From positions 806,001-870,000 of the forward strand of contig JAJFZO010000447.1 of assembly GCA_021397835.1 (NCBI GenBank): a stretch of 64,000 bases of DNA. The letters run 5' to 3'. The stretch is from Moringa oleifera. Taxonomy: Eukaryota > Streptophyta > Magnoliopsida > Brassicales > Moringaceae. The notes under the pieces are model-generated. The model was not told the DNA's origin, did not search any database, and saw only the letters and a list, made by a program, of their open reading frames with translations. Each line of letters opens with the position of its first letter. The stretch's first letter is position 1. The translations under genes and the position numbers were made by a program. Below, one piece after another: positions 1-12,239 of this stretch.

Positions 1-794
1 ATCAAAATATTTTAATTTTTTAAAATAATTTTCAATTAAATACAAATTTTTTACATACTGAATATCCAAAACTTTTATATATGCAATTCTTTACATCAAT
101 TATATCTCTTCTACAAATGAATCACTTCTCTTTTACATGTCAATCACATTTCTTCGTCTTGCATATATCAACATAATTTTTTTTAATATCCACACAAAGT
201 TTTTTTTCACTAAAATTAAAATGCACTCTATAAATATTACACATTTTAATGAAAAAGTTATTCAACATATATAATTATATAATTTTCAAATACATCGACA
301 CTTATTCTTCTTTTACACTTCAATAAAACAACTATATTTTCTTTCTTCTTTCAACATAATTACAACAATACATACATAATTATTTTCACAAAAAAATATA
401 ATTTATATTTATACTATTATTATTTTTTTCATGTATAAAAATACGTCAACATAATATCAAATTCAAATAAAATAAAATAAAATATGACATCCAACATAAG
501 AAAAAAAAAACTTAATTTTATAACTTAACTCTATATATAAAATACATAATTTTAAAAGTTTAACTCTGTCCATATTTACAAATTTTATTTACCTTGAATG
601 TTTATTAAAGTGTGTAATGACACTCCATAGATACTGTCCGACTTTTTTTTAATGTCATCAAAATCTAATGGAATATAAGGATCTATGTCTACTAATTATA
701 TATATTAAAAAGAAATAAGTTAATACAATTAACATTTTTAATAAGCACGTCAATTACATAAGTAATTACACAATCAATTAATTACTTAAAAACT
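1..794. other. AT-rich stretch without a recognised gene
   Basis: Runs of A and T dominate on both strands and no open frame of useful length is present. It lies downstream, in the minus-strand sense, of the Ulp1-like fragment and may be the decayed tail of the same element. I could not define a terminal inverted repeat or target duplication here. Confidence 0.5.
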
Positions 795-1225
795 TACCAT
801 TATCATGCATGGGACATTATTGTCACGTTTATTAATGATGTCCTTTATAAATTTCATCACATAATATCCATACTCACAATTTGAAGATTGATGTAGATAT
901 TGCATTAAACATATTTAATTATCATATTTTACAAAATAAATAAAACTAATATTATATGTAAGTTTAAATACAAGTACCTTAGTAGAAACATTCCTAACAA
1001 TGCGCCCACTACTTGATTCATTCATGACTTGAAATAATTTAAAAGAGCTGACAATAGAAAAGAATCAGAAATTTCAAAAAAAAAACATACTAAAATAAAT
1101 GAAAATATTTTTACTTACATGGATATGAGTTGATCTAGTTTTTGTTGAGAATCATAGTTCAGAGGATCAAAAACAGTATATACAAAGGAATACGTCTCGA
1201 CAACCACCAACTTCCAATGATGCCT
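795..1225 (-). pseudogene. Ulp1-like (C48) cysteine protease fragment of a DNA transposon
   Basis: On the minus strand the segment 1,118-1,222 reads HHWKLVVVETY followed by VFDPLNYD, which matches the His and Asp blocks of Ulp1/SENP-type C48 peptidases. It ends in a good splice donor (CAT followed by GTAAGT). The next block, 797-903, reads QSSNCEYGYYVMKFIKDII, matching the Gln/Cys active-site block, usually Q...ECGYYVMRFM. At the position of the catalytic Cys this copy has Tyr (TAT), so the protease would be inactive. Such Ulp1 domains are commonly carried by plant CACTA and MULE elements, and the En/Spm-like transposase fragment 1.3 kb upstream on the same strand supports that origin. Stops and AT-rich spacers break the frame elsewhere. 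Confidence 0.6.
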
Positions 1226-2289
1226 ATATTATCAAAAGTAAATGTCAATAATATTGTGAATAAAATTATTATTAATTTTAAATAATATTAATACTTACCT
1301 CAAATTATAAGAAATATCAATCTTTTCAATCACTTGCTTTTATTATTCTGTTGGGCTTTGGTGTCTACACTTATAAACATTTCATTTGATAACGACGATA
1401 GATCAACAAACACAAAATAATTACCCAACCCAAGTGCAACTAAATTCGTAAAGTTTACTGAAAAGCAAAAAGAGTAAAAAAAAAAAAAAACATAACTATA
1501 ATATAAATCATAGAATAATAAACTAATGAAAAATTAAAAAACATATATATACACAATGTAAGCCTAAATGATGGGGACATTTAGCTCCTCCATTTGATAA
1601 AATTAGATGATATCATTCTAGGCCATAAATACTTATCCTTCAATAGCAATGACATTCATATAAGGCATATGTATTGCTTCATCATATGACATCGCCTTAC
1701 TGACATAGGTATACATCTTTTACCATGATGGTGGTAGCCCAACAAAAGATACCTAGTGTGATGATTTGTGGTTTTGTCAATGTTGGTGCCTTGTTAACTA
1801 GTAGCTTGCTTTGTTGCCTTTTAGTCAATGGTTTAAAAAAAAATGATTAGCACTAATAGGTTCAAATTGTCAGATACATTTTGCAAAAACATTAACTCAT
1901 ATACACTAATAATAACTCAATTTTACGGCCAAGCAACAATTAAATCGAGTGTAAAAAATCAGTAGTCAACTCATCGTCGGGGTTCGGATGAAGCAACTAT
2001 GCATCAGCATAAATAGCTACATCCATTGTCAACCTAACATTATCAAAAGCTAATGGACACCCATGGATTATCTTATTAAGGATAGGATCTATGATAATCA
2101 CCCGACTTGCCATTTTATAGTCTGATGATTAGATAAACATCTCACATGGCTTATATTATAATGATCTAAAAAATCATAAATTATATTCTAATACTATTAA
2201 CATCTTATTTACTACTAATAACACGTAATATATCTTAATGTTATATGTTGCTGGTGTCGGCAGTCTGACTAGAGTGGGTGACTATCGAA

Positions 2290-2640
2290 CATACTTCATC
2301 ATATAATAATTCAGTCATATCGTTGCTAGTTTTACTTGAACAAAATTACATAGTACATCTTTCTAGTTGGATATTAGCTCTATTTATCACAATATTTGCC
2401 AAAACATCTTTATAATTTGTGAAGCACCTCACCACTTTTGCCAACTACTGCTGATCCAACTGTATACTTTGAGTGACATTCAACTTTTTGGTCTTTCCAA
2501 AGTAAGATGTAATAGTCACCCCGGATTCTTGATCTCTGACACATCTAAGGTTTGCAAGTGTACCAAGAGTTCTCGTGAGCACATCATCTGGATCCAAAGG
2601 TGTAAATCTGCCTTATGTACTCTGTATTAACTGATCCTCT
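2290..2640 (-). pseudogene. En/Spm-type transposase (Transposase_24-like) fragment
   Basis: Reading the minus strand from about 2,600 down to 2,480 gives DDVLTRTLGT, then CVRDQESGVTITSYFGKTKK. This resembles the conserved C-terminal block of plant Ptta/En/Spm transposase proteins (a DVLT.ALGT motif, then GRVRG.G..VTP..YF). A coiled-coil-like Gln/Leu-rich stretch follows, broken by stops. It lies upstream of, and in the same orientation as, the Ulp1-like fragment, as in CACTA-type elements. CACTA termini were not found, so the element boundaries are unknown. The family assignment rests on motif memory alone. Confidence 0.5.
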
Positions 2641-2986
2641 AATATTATAACAAACTTAATCATTCATCACGAAACTTATTTTTAGGAAAAAAATAGATAA
2701 TAATAAAAACTAATATGATACTTATAATCCTTTCACCACACTCTTGACTAACTTTATTTATGTATTTTTCTTTTTTATTATGTCATGCTGCCTTCCACAA
2801 TATGATATAATCAAGTTATTCATTGTAACTTAATGCTTTTTTCTTTAATTAACATGAAAACTAAACATGTTAAAACTTAAGAATAAACAATTAAATGAAT
2901 ATATCACCAAGTAGTAGCACAAAAAATGAAAATAACTTACAATTTCTCTCTTCAGCCCCACAAACCCCTTTCTAGCAATATGGTGG

Positions 2987-2988
<2 letters not shown>

Positions 2989-3031
<43 letters not shown>
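2989..3031. repeat. (AT)n microsatellite
   Basis: An uninterrupted AT dinucleotide run of about 43 bp. A second, shorter run lies at 3,547-3,574. Confidence 0.95.
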
Positions 3032-3034
<3 letters not shown>

Positions 3035-5572
3035 TTTATACTATTTTTCTCTTTTACTGTAATATAAATACACATCAATATTTGAAAAAAAAAACACTAT
3101 AAATAAATACATTCACTAATGTAAAGTTATACTTGAAACCTTACTAATAGGCTAGAGTTCACAAAGTCCTACCACACATTGAGATCTATGACATCTTATA
3201 TTCTTTAAGTGAAAACCTCAAAAATTCTAAGTTATCCACATAAGAAAATATGTGCTTCGACATAAGATTCTCCTTGAAATTTGTACATCATTTTGCAGTT
3301 AGACTGAAGCACGCACCTCTTTATACCCTCATTAATGTCTACATCTCTTATAAATCATTATAAAAATGCATTATTTCACATACTTCAAGCATTATTTTAT
3401 GTCATCCATTATTATTTATGAAGATATGCAAGTTCTTTTAGTTAGTATGAAAGTATTTCTACAATAACATAAACAAGTACCTTCAAATATAATATTTACA
3501 AACATATAAATATGCATACTTTGTATATATTTCGAGGGTAAAGTCAATATATATATATATATATATATATATATCAAGTTACAATCAACCATAACATACA
3601 CAAAAGATACTATGCAAACTAAAATTGTTCATTAAGTATCCTCAAACATTATTATCCGCATCAAGACTCATTTATGAACGATGTAAAGATTCATTCGTAT
3701 CATCACCTGATAAATCATCTTAGTTGCTTGATTTTTTAGCAGCAGAGGATACATGACCAGAATCATTGTAGTCAAGAAATACTCCATTATAATTCTATGT
3801 CTTACCTCCACTATATCATTGCTTTTGAAGGGCATGCTCAGGACAATGTTAAATTATTTTAAGATAGAAAACACCATGATTCTCTTTATTTTTAGTAAAT
3901 AAAAAGTCAAATACTACCCATGTGCGTAAAATGATTGCACGAACTCATAAAAAAAAATGCATGGGGACTTAGAATGGTAGTCAAAACCAAGTCAAAGCGC
4001 TACCACACAATAAGCTCACATGAGCACACCACATTCATTTTCCATTGGTGCTTCACATATACATATAGGTATACAATATGCCAAAAAGAATATCTACTAT
4101 CATGTACATATCAATCACCTAAATGAAACTTATTTCATAAATTTAGATAAACTAGCAACATATTTCTTTACTTACAACACATAAATGTCGAAAAAACATA
4201 GAAGAAAAGCATTTTTTCTTGAGTTTTTAAACTTAAAAATGAAAAAAAACAATAAAAATATCCTAAAAACCATGCCTTTGCTATTTTGGTGTCGTATTTC
4301 GCTATTTCATTGAATTGGAAAGAAGAAAATCAGTTTTGGTGAAGGACAACACACACAGCCGCTCAAGAACGATGGAGAGAATGGCAAAATGGAACACAAT
4401 TGGTGGTTGTTTCAATAAAGGATGAGAGCGAGAATAAAGACAATGAATAACCACAAGCACTATGATTTTCTAATTTTTGAAAAGAACGACAGTTTTGCAT
4501 AGAAAGAGGGTTTCAAAGTACAATCATATAAATTTTCAAAAACAAAATTGGTTTAATTGGCTCCTTTTTCACTATAAAGACTATTAAACAATAAGTTGCA
4601 TTATTTTAATACTTTTTTACTATCTTTAACCTTTAATAATAATTAAAGGAGGGAAAAAACTTTTTAAAAAAATTGAAGTAAGTATAACTCTTATTCTTTC
4701 CTTCTGCACATGAAACCTCTTTTTCTTGCTATTAAAAACAAGACAATCTAACTGAAACTAATAATTGGTCTGAAAAGGTTCAAACTTTTGGTAATTTTTA
4801 TGTTCAAGATTGTTTGGTTTCCTTTCTTCAATAATATAATGATCATATTTAGTTTTTTTTAGTAGATTTGTGTTATCTTTTCAATATTAGCCATAAATAT
4901 AAAACATGTAATGTTAATATTGTAGTTAGTGTAAGGGTTGTTTTTTGACCTTAAGAATATGATAAAATATGCCTAGATTATGATTAATATCCTACATAAC
5001 TTATTGCAAAATATTTATATTGAATTAACATTGAAATTATAAGTTTTGTTTTATTCTTTGTTAACAAAGACATACTTGAGTGTGTGTAAAGTTTGTTTTA
5101 GTTACATATGAGTTGCCTATCTTATTCCAGCACTTTGTTTATGATGAAGACATGTCTTGTGACATGTAGGTCATGTATTCTTGTATAAGGGTTATGTATT
5201 ATTATGAAGGGATTGTATCTTAATATGCTAAGATTATGTTTTGATATGCTAGATTTGTTTCTTCATATGTTAATATCATGTCTTGTTATATGAAAAATCA
5301 TGTATTGATACACATTGATCGTGTGTTTTTGCAAGTTGTTCCACTGGTTCGTGTCCTGTTACATGTAGATCGCGTATCGGTGTATTAACTTCATGTATTG
5401 ATAATAGTGAATTATGTATTTTTATGTTTTCATCGTGTTTTAATTTGAAGGCAAATTATGTTATCATTTTCAAAGAATTTTCTATGTGTTACTCTTGTTA
5501 TATACCTTGCAGAATGATGAATATTGTTAAAGTTCTATTATTATACGATGGGATATAAATCCAGTTGAATGT
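3032..5572. other. Gene-free AT-rich region
   Basis: No coding region was recognised on either strand. It contains the (AT)n run at 3,547-3,574. At 5,130-5,460 there is a zone of loosely repeated words of the type CATGTATT/GACATGTAGGTCATG, which may be subterminal sequence of the MULE that begins just downstream. Confidence 0.5.
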
Positions 5573-6129
5573 TTGTTTCTAATATATCAAAGATTTAATC
5601 AAAATAATTGGTTGAATGGACAATTGTTTACTATAAACAATAGTCTTTTAATCAAGATAATAAACGATAAAAACTTAAGTTTTTTAACATTTGATGAGAG
5701 TCAAGTTTCGCCTGTGATTTACTCATTTGATAAGAATGAAAGAACATCAACAAAGGATACTTTTCTTCTTGAGGTCCATATCATCATTGTTACAAAAAAA
5801 TATTGATCAACCCACTTATGATCATTAGGATCAACCAAAACCCAATCAATTATCGGACCCAAATCATATTATTTCCAATTATGGTAAATGCGTGCACTTC
5901 ATGGACATCCAATTCTTGACATTTAACAAATCAAAAAATGGGACACCTTCTCCCTAAACACTAGTATGTTATTGATCCAGATTAACATGTGGATCATGAT
6001 CATCTTGTCCTACATGCTAGTGAATTATTAAAAATTTAATATGTGATAAAGAAGTCAATAATGTGGTAGAAGAAACTACAACAAAATATGGTATTCCTAG
6101 GGCATTTTCGTACTTTAATAATGAGATAT
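5573..6129 (+). pseudogene. MULE (MuDR-type) transposase, N-terminal part, split by a copia insertion
   Basis: The open stretch 5,573-5,806 reads MFLIYQRFNQNNWLNGQLFT and continues into LLIKIINDKNLSFLTFDES. This resembles the N-terminal domain of plant MuDR transposases (a hydrophobic start, NG.W, then a basic/Leu-rich strand). The frame decays into stops up to 6,129, where the TSD GATAT abuts the copia LTR. The remainder of the same transposase resumes at 10,331 directly after the second copy of GATAT, so this is one MULE gene interrupted by the retroelement. Confidence 0.6.
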
Positions 6130-6448
6130 TGATAAAAACTGAGAAACAATTGACTGAATTTTTATTGTATTTTTTATATATAGAAAGTTAACTATGTATA
6201 ATAACTCTAGTAATTAAAAAAAATAGAAATAATCCCATGATTTATGGGATATTCTAACAAAATGATTCTATGATTTATCTTAACAAAATAATTTCATGAT
6301 TTATGAAATATCCTATCAAAATGATTCTATAATTTACCCTAACAAAATAACCCCATGATTTATGGAATATCTTAATAAAATAAAAAATAAGTTATCAACC
6401 TAATTCTAGGAATAAAAAGTAATAAGTGATCAATCATGTTTTTTCACA
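6130..6448 (-). repeat. 3' LTR of the copia element
   Basis: It shares ACTGAGAAACAATTGACTGA and about 250 bp of related sequence with the LTR at 10,066-10,330. It is about 54 bp longer because an internal unit of about 58 bp (core CATGATTTATG..ATATC..AACAAAAT) is present roughly three times here and twice in the other LTR. Confidence 0.85.
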
Positions 6449-6449
6449 C

Positions 6450-9400
6450 TTCTCTCAAGCTGGAGAATAGGTGTTTTTCATTCCCAACTTAGATATGATG
6501 CTCTGCAACATTGAGGTACTTAATCCTTTAGTTAGTATATCTGTAAATTGGTCATGTGTAGACACATAAGAAGTACAAATTAACCCACTCTCCAATTTCT
6601 TCTTAATGAAGTGTTTGTCAATTTTGATGTGTTTCGCTTGATCATATTATACTGGTTGTAAGTCATACTAATTGGAGACTTATTATCACAACAAAGTCTT
6701 ATTAGAGCATGCCACTTAATCTTCAAGTCTTTTAAAATAATCTTCAACCAAAGTAATTCGTACACACCTTGAACCATAGCTTAAAATTTTACTCCCACAC
6801 TAAATTAAGCTACCACATTTTGTTTTTAACTCATCCATGTCACAAGATAGTAACTAAGAAAAGTGCAATATCCTATGGTTGACTTTTTGTCAATAACTAA
6901 TCCAGCATAATTAGCATCTGTATATGCTTCAAGTACCAAACCTCTATTTCTTGTAACCTTTTGAGACACTGTAACACTCGATGAGCTACTTAGAGATGAA
7001 CTTCCCTTGCACTATGCATGAACTAGATAATCACACTTACTGCATATGCTATATTTAGTCATGTATGAGACACATAAATGAGTCTTTTTACCAAGCATTG
7101 ATACATTTTCCTCTTTACTGTCACTTTTTCATCTGCCTTTCTAAGTCTAAGATTTAGGTCTATTGGAGTACTTGTTGATTTGCGTGTTGTCTTACTTGTC
7201 TCTTTAATAAGATTTGTAATATACTTTTATTAAGAGATAAAAATGCCCTTTTTAGAGTGAGCCACTACAATCTTAAGAAAATATTTCAATCTTCCCAATG
7301 CTTTAATTTCAAACTCCTTAGTCAAATACTGACTCAAATGTTATCTCTTTTTATCATTATTTTTCATCACTATTATGTTATAACATATACCAAAAGTGTT
7401 TTGACTACCTTCAAGGTGAATGTTTAATGAATAACGTGTGATCCCTTTGAGTTTGTCTATAACCCAAAACAATCATCACTCTTGCAAACTTGTCAAACCA
7501 TACCCGAGTTGATTGTTTAAGTCCATACAAGGCTTTCTTCAACATAGTATGAATATCCAAGTTTTATCCATAACCTGGTGGAACTTCCATATAAATTTCT
7601 TCTTCAAGTTCTCCATGCAAAAATTCATTCTTAACATCAAACTGCTATAACTCTCAACCATAATTAGTTACCAATGACAACAAGATTCTAACAGTATTCA
7701 TTTTCGTAATTGGGGCAAAAGTCTCTAAGTAGTCAATCCCATAGGTTTAAGTGTAGCCTTTGACAACTAGTCTTGCTTTATATCTCTCTGTTGATCCATC
7801 TGCTTTATATTTCACAATGTAAATCCATTTACACCTCACGAGCTTTTTTCTTTCTGGTAACTTCACCAACTCCTAAGTTTTGCTCTTCTCCAATGCCTTA
7901 TTTTTACATTCATAGCTTGTTTCCATTTCTCATTAGACAAAACCTTAAATAAGGTAATAAGGATAGCAATGGTATTTAGGCTAACAAGGAAGGCTCTATA
8001 GGATGGTAAAAAATGCTTAAAAGATATGAAGTCTGCAAAGGATATAAAGGTCATTTAATGTATGTTCTAGTCCTTTTTTTTAAGGGCAATAGGAACGTTA
8101 TGGTCATTATTGTTTACATGAGATTCAATTTCAGCTTACAATGAAGGATTAAAAATTGTTACCACTTTTTTAGGATCTAGGTTAGACTCTTAAACATGCA
8201 CAGATTCAAGGTCAACCATCTTCTTCCTTGAATACACCTTGCTAAATCTTACATTCTTAATAAGACGTCAGGCACAAATTTAGACATAAACTCTAGTAAT
8301 GACTTAGATATCAACTCAAACATAAACATATAATTCAATATAGTGGAACAAGGTTTAGAAATTGCAAGTAATGATAGATCAAGTAAGAAATCACCACATT
8401 TATCTTCAAGTGTTAAATTCTCCTCCTAATAGTAAAGCTTAGTGAAGTAAGGCACTTGTTCATGAAAAGTAACATTCATTGAAACATAGAACTGCTTTGA
8501 TGGAGGATGATAACACATATACCCTTTTTGCATTGAAGAAAAACCCATAAAAACACATCTCAATGCCCTTGAATCTAATTTTCCCCTATTTTGACTATGA
8601 TCATGGACAAATGAAACACACCTAAATATACTAGGGATAAGATTATTTCTAACGTGTACGTTTGGATAAAATGTTGAAAATGTGTGTATTGTACTCTTGA
8701 ATCTCAAGATTCTAGAGGGAAAATGATTCATAAGATGAGTAGTTGTAAGAATTACTTTCCCCGAAAAGATTTAGACATTTTTTTCTAAAATAGAAATATC
8801 CAGGTTAACTTAAAGAGATGACTATTTTTTCTTTTTGCTACTCCATTTTATTAAGGTGTATCGACATAGGATGACTCATATATTATGCCTTCTTTATGAA
8901 AGGAAGGAATTAAAACATGATTGAAATAATCGCTGACATCATTTGACCTAAACCTTTCGATATTAACCCCAAATTGATGTTTAATCATGGAACAAAACTT
9001 CAAGAAGACATTACTGACATTGAATTTGAGTTTAAGTATACAAAAGTCAAGTAACATGAGTATAATCATTAATAAATAACACAAATCATCTTATCTCAAA
9101 AACATTAAGAATAGTAGACCCAAAGTATCACTATAAATGAGAAAAAAGGAAAAGAACTTATTTTATTATAAATTGTAAAATGTACACATTTATGTTTAGC
9201 AAATTCGTACACTTCATAATGAAAGTCCCTAACATCTAGACTATAAAATAAGGATGGAGATAAAATTCTAATAACCTTAAATGACAAATGTCCAAGTGAT
9301 GATAATGAAGCCAAATCTTATATTTATTGGATGAATGAAGTTTAGAAATAAAAGAGGAAAGAAATCTACCCATGCTTAACTAACTCGATTTTTCAAGGTA

Positions 9401-10060
9401 GTAAAGCCCATCTTATTCTCTAGCATGTCCAATCATTATTCCTTGAATCCTTATCCTGAAGTAAATAATAACTACGATGGAAAAACACAATGCAATACAG
9501 ATCTTGAGTAGGCTTTTAGATAAAGATAAGATTCATGAAAAATCTTAGTAATGAAGGGCATTTTTTAAGCTCAATGATGGGCCTATTTTTACATCTCTTA
9601 CACCTATTACAGTGGTTAAAGAACTGTCAACTGTGGCTATTTTCCTACTGCTTGGACATGGAAATATGTGGAAAGAACATTTGGTGAGTGGGTCATATGG
9701 TGGGTCACTTCTAAATCCATGATCCAAAAGTCAATATGAGTTGTACCCAAGACATTTAATCTAATAGAGGATGGAAATTGACCTAAATTTGTCACTGAAT
9801 AAGTAACTGATTGTTTGTCAAAATTTCCAATAAGAGATCTCACCCTCAATCTTTTCCTAATTAAGACCACTTAACTTTTTTGGTGTTATAGTGATCGCTA
9901 TAACTTACGACATCCTCCATGAGAAAAGAAAATTAGAAAATAATCTTTAGGCAATTAAGGCAGAAATACTAGCAATGAAGGCTGGTATAAGTCACAAAAC
10001 TTATGACAATAAAAGTTAAGCAAACAAGATAAGATTCTCATAAAATACAAAGCCTTATTG
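6450..10060 (-). pseudogene. Ty1-copia gag-pol polyprotein, broken
   Basis: Fragments appear in copia order on the minus strand. The gag-like region lies at about 9,540-10,060. The integrase C-terminal region is at 8,426-8,731, with CVSFVHDHSQNRGKLDSRAL and GYMCYHPPSKQFYVSMNVTF, typical of copia integrase tails. The reverse transcriptase block near 7,571-7,620 reads LHGELEEEIYMEVPPGY, the copia RT signature. The RNase H C-terminus near 6,585-6,640 reads HIKIDKHFIKKKLESG. Frameshifts and stops separate all of these, so no functional product is expected. Order RT after integrase is diagnostic of copia rather than gypsy. Confidence 0.85.
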
Positions 10061-10065
10061 CTTTG

Positions 10066-10330
10066 ATGCGATAACAAAAATTGAGAAACAATTGACTGAA
10101 TTTTTGCTATATTTATTATGTATAGGAAGATAGCTATATATGCTGACTCTAGTAAACAAAAAAAAATTATTTCATGATTTATGGAATATCCTAACAAAAT
10201 GATTTTGTGATTTATCCAAAAAAAGAAATGATCTCATGATTTATGAAATATTTTAACAACAAAAAAATTATTAGTATAATTTTAAGGATAAAAAGCAACA
10301 TAAATAAGTCATCAACCACGTTTTTTCACG
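10066..10330 (-). repeat. 5' LTR of the copia element
   Basis: Partner of the LTR at 6,130-6,448. It matches at the ATTGAGAAACAATTGACTGA end and at the ACGTTTTTTCACG end. The inner boundary (10,065-10,076) is uncertain by several bases because this copy has an extra GCGATAAC-type segment. Confidence 0.8.
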
Positions 10331-11000
10331 GATATCTATGAGGAAATTATTAGTTCCAAGCCAAAGGCTATGGAAACGTCCGTCTTTGTCAAGAAGGAAT
10401 TGAAATGAATGTTTCGATCATTTGTACTTACTCAAAATTTTGAATTCGGGGTTGTCAAATCGAACAAGTTTATACTTCAAATTACTCGTTAATAAAATTA
10501 TCCAACAAAAGTTTCATGCTATGAGATGTCTAGAAAGATCTTTTTTTCCTAATACAAAGGTATAATTTGAATCATATTTACATGTTAGATGAATTCCATG
10601 TTGATGACATTGTCAAGCAAATGTTTTTATAATTGGTAAAATTGTGACTCGATGCTTGTGCTCTAATGGTTACATCATAAACTAAAAGACGTTATTGGAG
10701 ATATATAGTATCCAAACATTGTACAACAAAACTTAAAAGGTCAAAAAGCATACATTTTAAGTGACGTACAAAAACTCAGTATGTCATATCAGCAACTACT
10801 TTCACATTGTTACATGTTACAAGAGCATAATTTAAGAATTATTAGTCAAATCGAGATGATCATCATCAATTCAAGTATTATTTTTTCATTGGTCTAGGAC
10901 AATCATTGGAGGAGTTTCATGCAATTATCAAATTACTTATTGTAATTGACAACAATCATCTCAGAGGTAGATTATGTGATATAATACAAAAATTCATAGA
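10331..11000 (+). pseudogene. MULE transposase, continuation after the copia insertion
   Basis: Directly after the second GATAT the plus strand reads DIYEEIISSKPKAMETSVFV, then LTQNFEFGVVKSNKFILQ, matching the MULE N-terminal DNA-binding region (F..NFEF.V.KS.K). Later frames give AYQQLLSHCYMLQEHN-like and KYYFFIGLGQSLEEFHAIIK-like blocks, followed by LLIVIDNNHLRGR. That last block corresponds to the region around the first catalytic Asp of the MULE DDE transposase (VVDGTFLKGKY type). Several stops and frameshifts are present and the rest of the catalytic domain is missing. Together with 5,573-6,129 it forms one interrupted gene. Confidence 0.7.
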
Positions 11001-11029
11001 GATGTTATACAGAAGAAGTACAGTATGTT

Positions 11030-11197
11030 ATAAAAAAAATTACACGTAAAAAGTACAACAAGTAACAAAAATATTACACGTTATATGTAAAACAAGACAT
11101 AAAAATATTACATGTCATAAATATAACAAGTCATAAAAATATTACATGCCATAAGTATAATAAGTCATGTAAATATTACATGTTATAAGTACAAGTC
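11030..11197. repeat. Tandem array of a 34-bp unit
   Basis: About four and a half copies of AACAAGTCATAAAAATATTA plus CATGTCATAAATAT occur head to tail with a few substitutions each. It begins where the MULE coding remnant stops, so it may be a subterminal repeat of that element. Confidence 0.85.
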
Positions 11198-11379
11198 CTA
11201 TAATCTTTAACAACAGTATATGGCTATAACACACATGAATAAGACATAACACATGTGAAAAATGAAATGAGAATGATACAATTAAACATGAAAAAAATAC
11301 ACTTGGTACTTATAAAACACTAAAATAAACTACAATTAAGAACTTAAATTAATAGAAAATTGAAACAGAGTTATCGCTT

Positions 11380-12030
11380 GCTTACCAATAATGCGCAATT
11401 GAAGTCTTAGACATCATACTTCACTTTATTGCCTTTGGTGGGCTCACATCTGTGTAAGGTCATTTAGAAGTTCTCAATTGAGAAGTTGTACACCACTGAT
11501 CCCCAAGGAAAACTATTAAAGGAATCAAGGTCTTTGACAACATTGAATTGCCATGTTGAGATCTCCTTATGCTCAAGCTACCTGATGATGAAATCATATA
11601 TGATGTCAAGTAGTAGCAGTTTCACTATGTCATCATCCTCTTATAACGACTATCCAACCAACATGAAATTAATAAAATCTTGGTGATCTTCCTTTAGTCT
11701 CCAAAATATTTTACTAGAAGGCCATCTCCAACTATTTGAAAATTACCGATGCCTAACACCTCACTAAACCTCATTCCCTTGATTTGGTAAAACTCCACAT
11801 TTAAAAACCTCACGATGTGGCCATTTAGTCAAAACACCATTTCATCATGTGGATCATCGTGGCAAATCTTAATGAGTAGTAACTTCGCACTAGTTGCCTC
11901 GAGTGTTGCATCTTTTGAAAGGTGAAAAAAACAATGATCAAAGCAGTTGTCCTCTAATCTCTACTAAAGTTGTATACTAGTTGCAAAGCTTATGAATACC
12001 TCATAAGTAACACTTAAAATCTTTAAATGA
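11380..12030 (-). pseudogene. DUF1985-like transposon protein fragment
   Basis: The minus strand gives KICHDDPHDEMVF, LNGHIVRFLNVEFYQIKGM, then RFSEVLGIGNF and GDGLLVKYFGD, in one frame broken by stops. This pattern (MWF..NG..VRF...EF, then a KYFG block) resembles the DUF1985 domain found with Ulp1 proteases in plant transposons. It is probably part of such an element, but the match is from memory and weak. Confidence 0.4.
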
Positions 12031-12239
12031 TTATGGTATGTGATAGTGCCTATAACCCATTAGGATATCAAAGTCTTTTTATTTTGATGATTTCTTTTAT
12101 CAAAAGCTTTCTTTAGCCTCTTTATTTTGATTTTTGCTTTATTTTTCTTAAATTTTCTTTCATTTTTCCTTCTTTATTTTATTTTTCTTAAATTTCATGT
12201 TTTATATTTAATTTTTCTTAAACAAATAATATTCTGTTT

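Larger units (their letters stand above)
6125..10335 (-). mobile_element. Decayed but structurally complete Ty1-copia LTR retrotransposon
   Basis: Two LTRs in direct orientation (6,130-6,448 and about 10,066-10,330) enclose gag-pol remnants on the minus strand. The element is flanked by a 5-bp direct duplication, GATAT, at 6,125-6,129 and 10,331-10,335 (ATATC in the coding sense). In the coding sense the LTR starts TGTGAAAAAACA in the 3' copy, mutated to CGTGAAAAAACG in the 5' copy. A purine-rich tract (CTTGAGAGAAG) precedes the 3' LTR, as expected for a polypurine tract. Total length is about 4.2 kb. The many indels, stops and LTR differences indicate an old, immobile copy. Confidence 0.85.
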
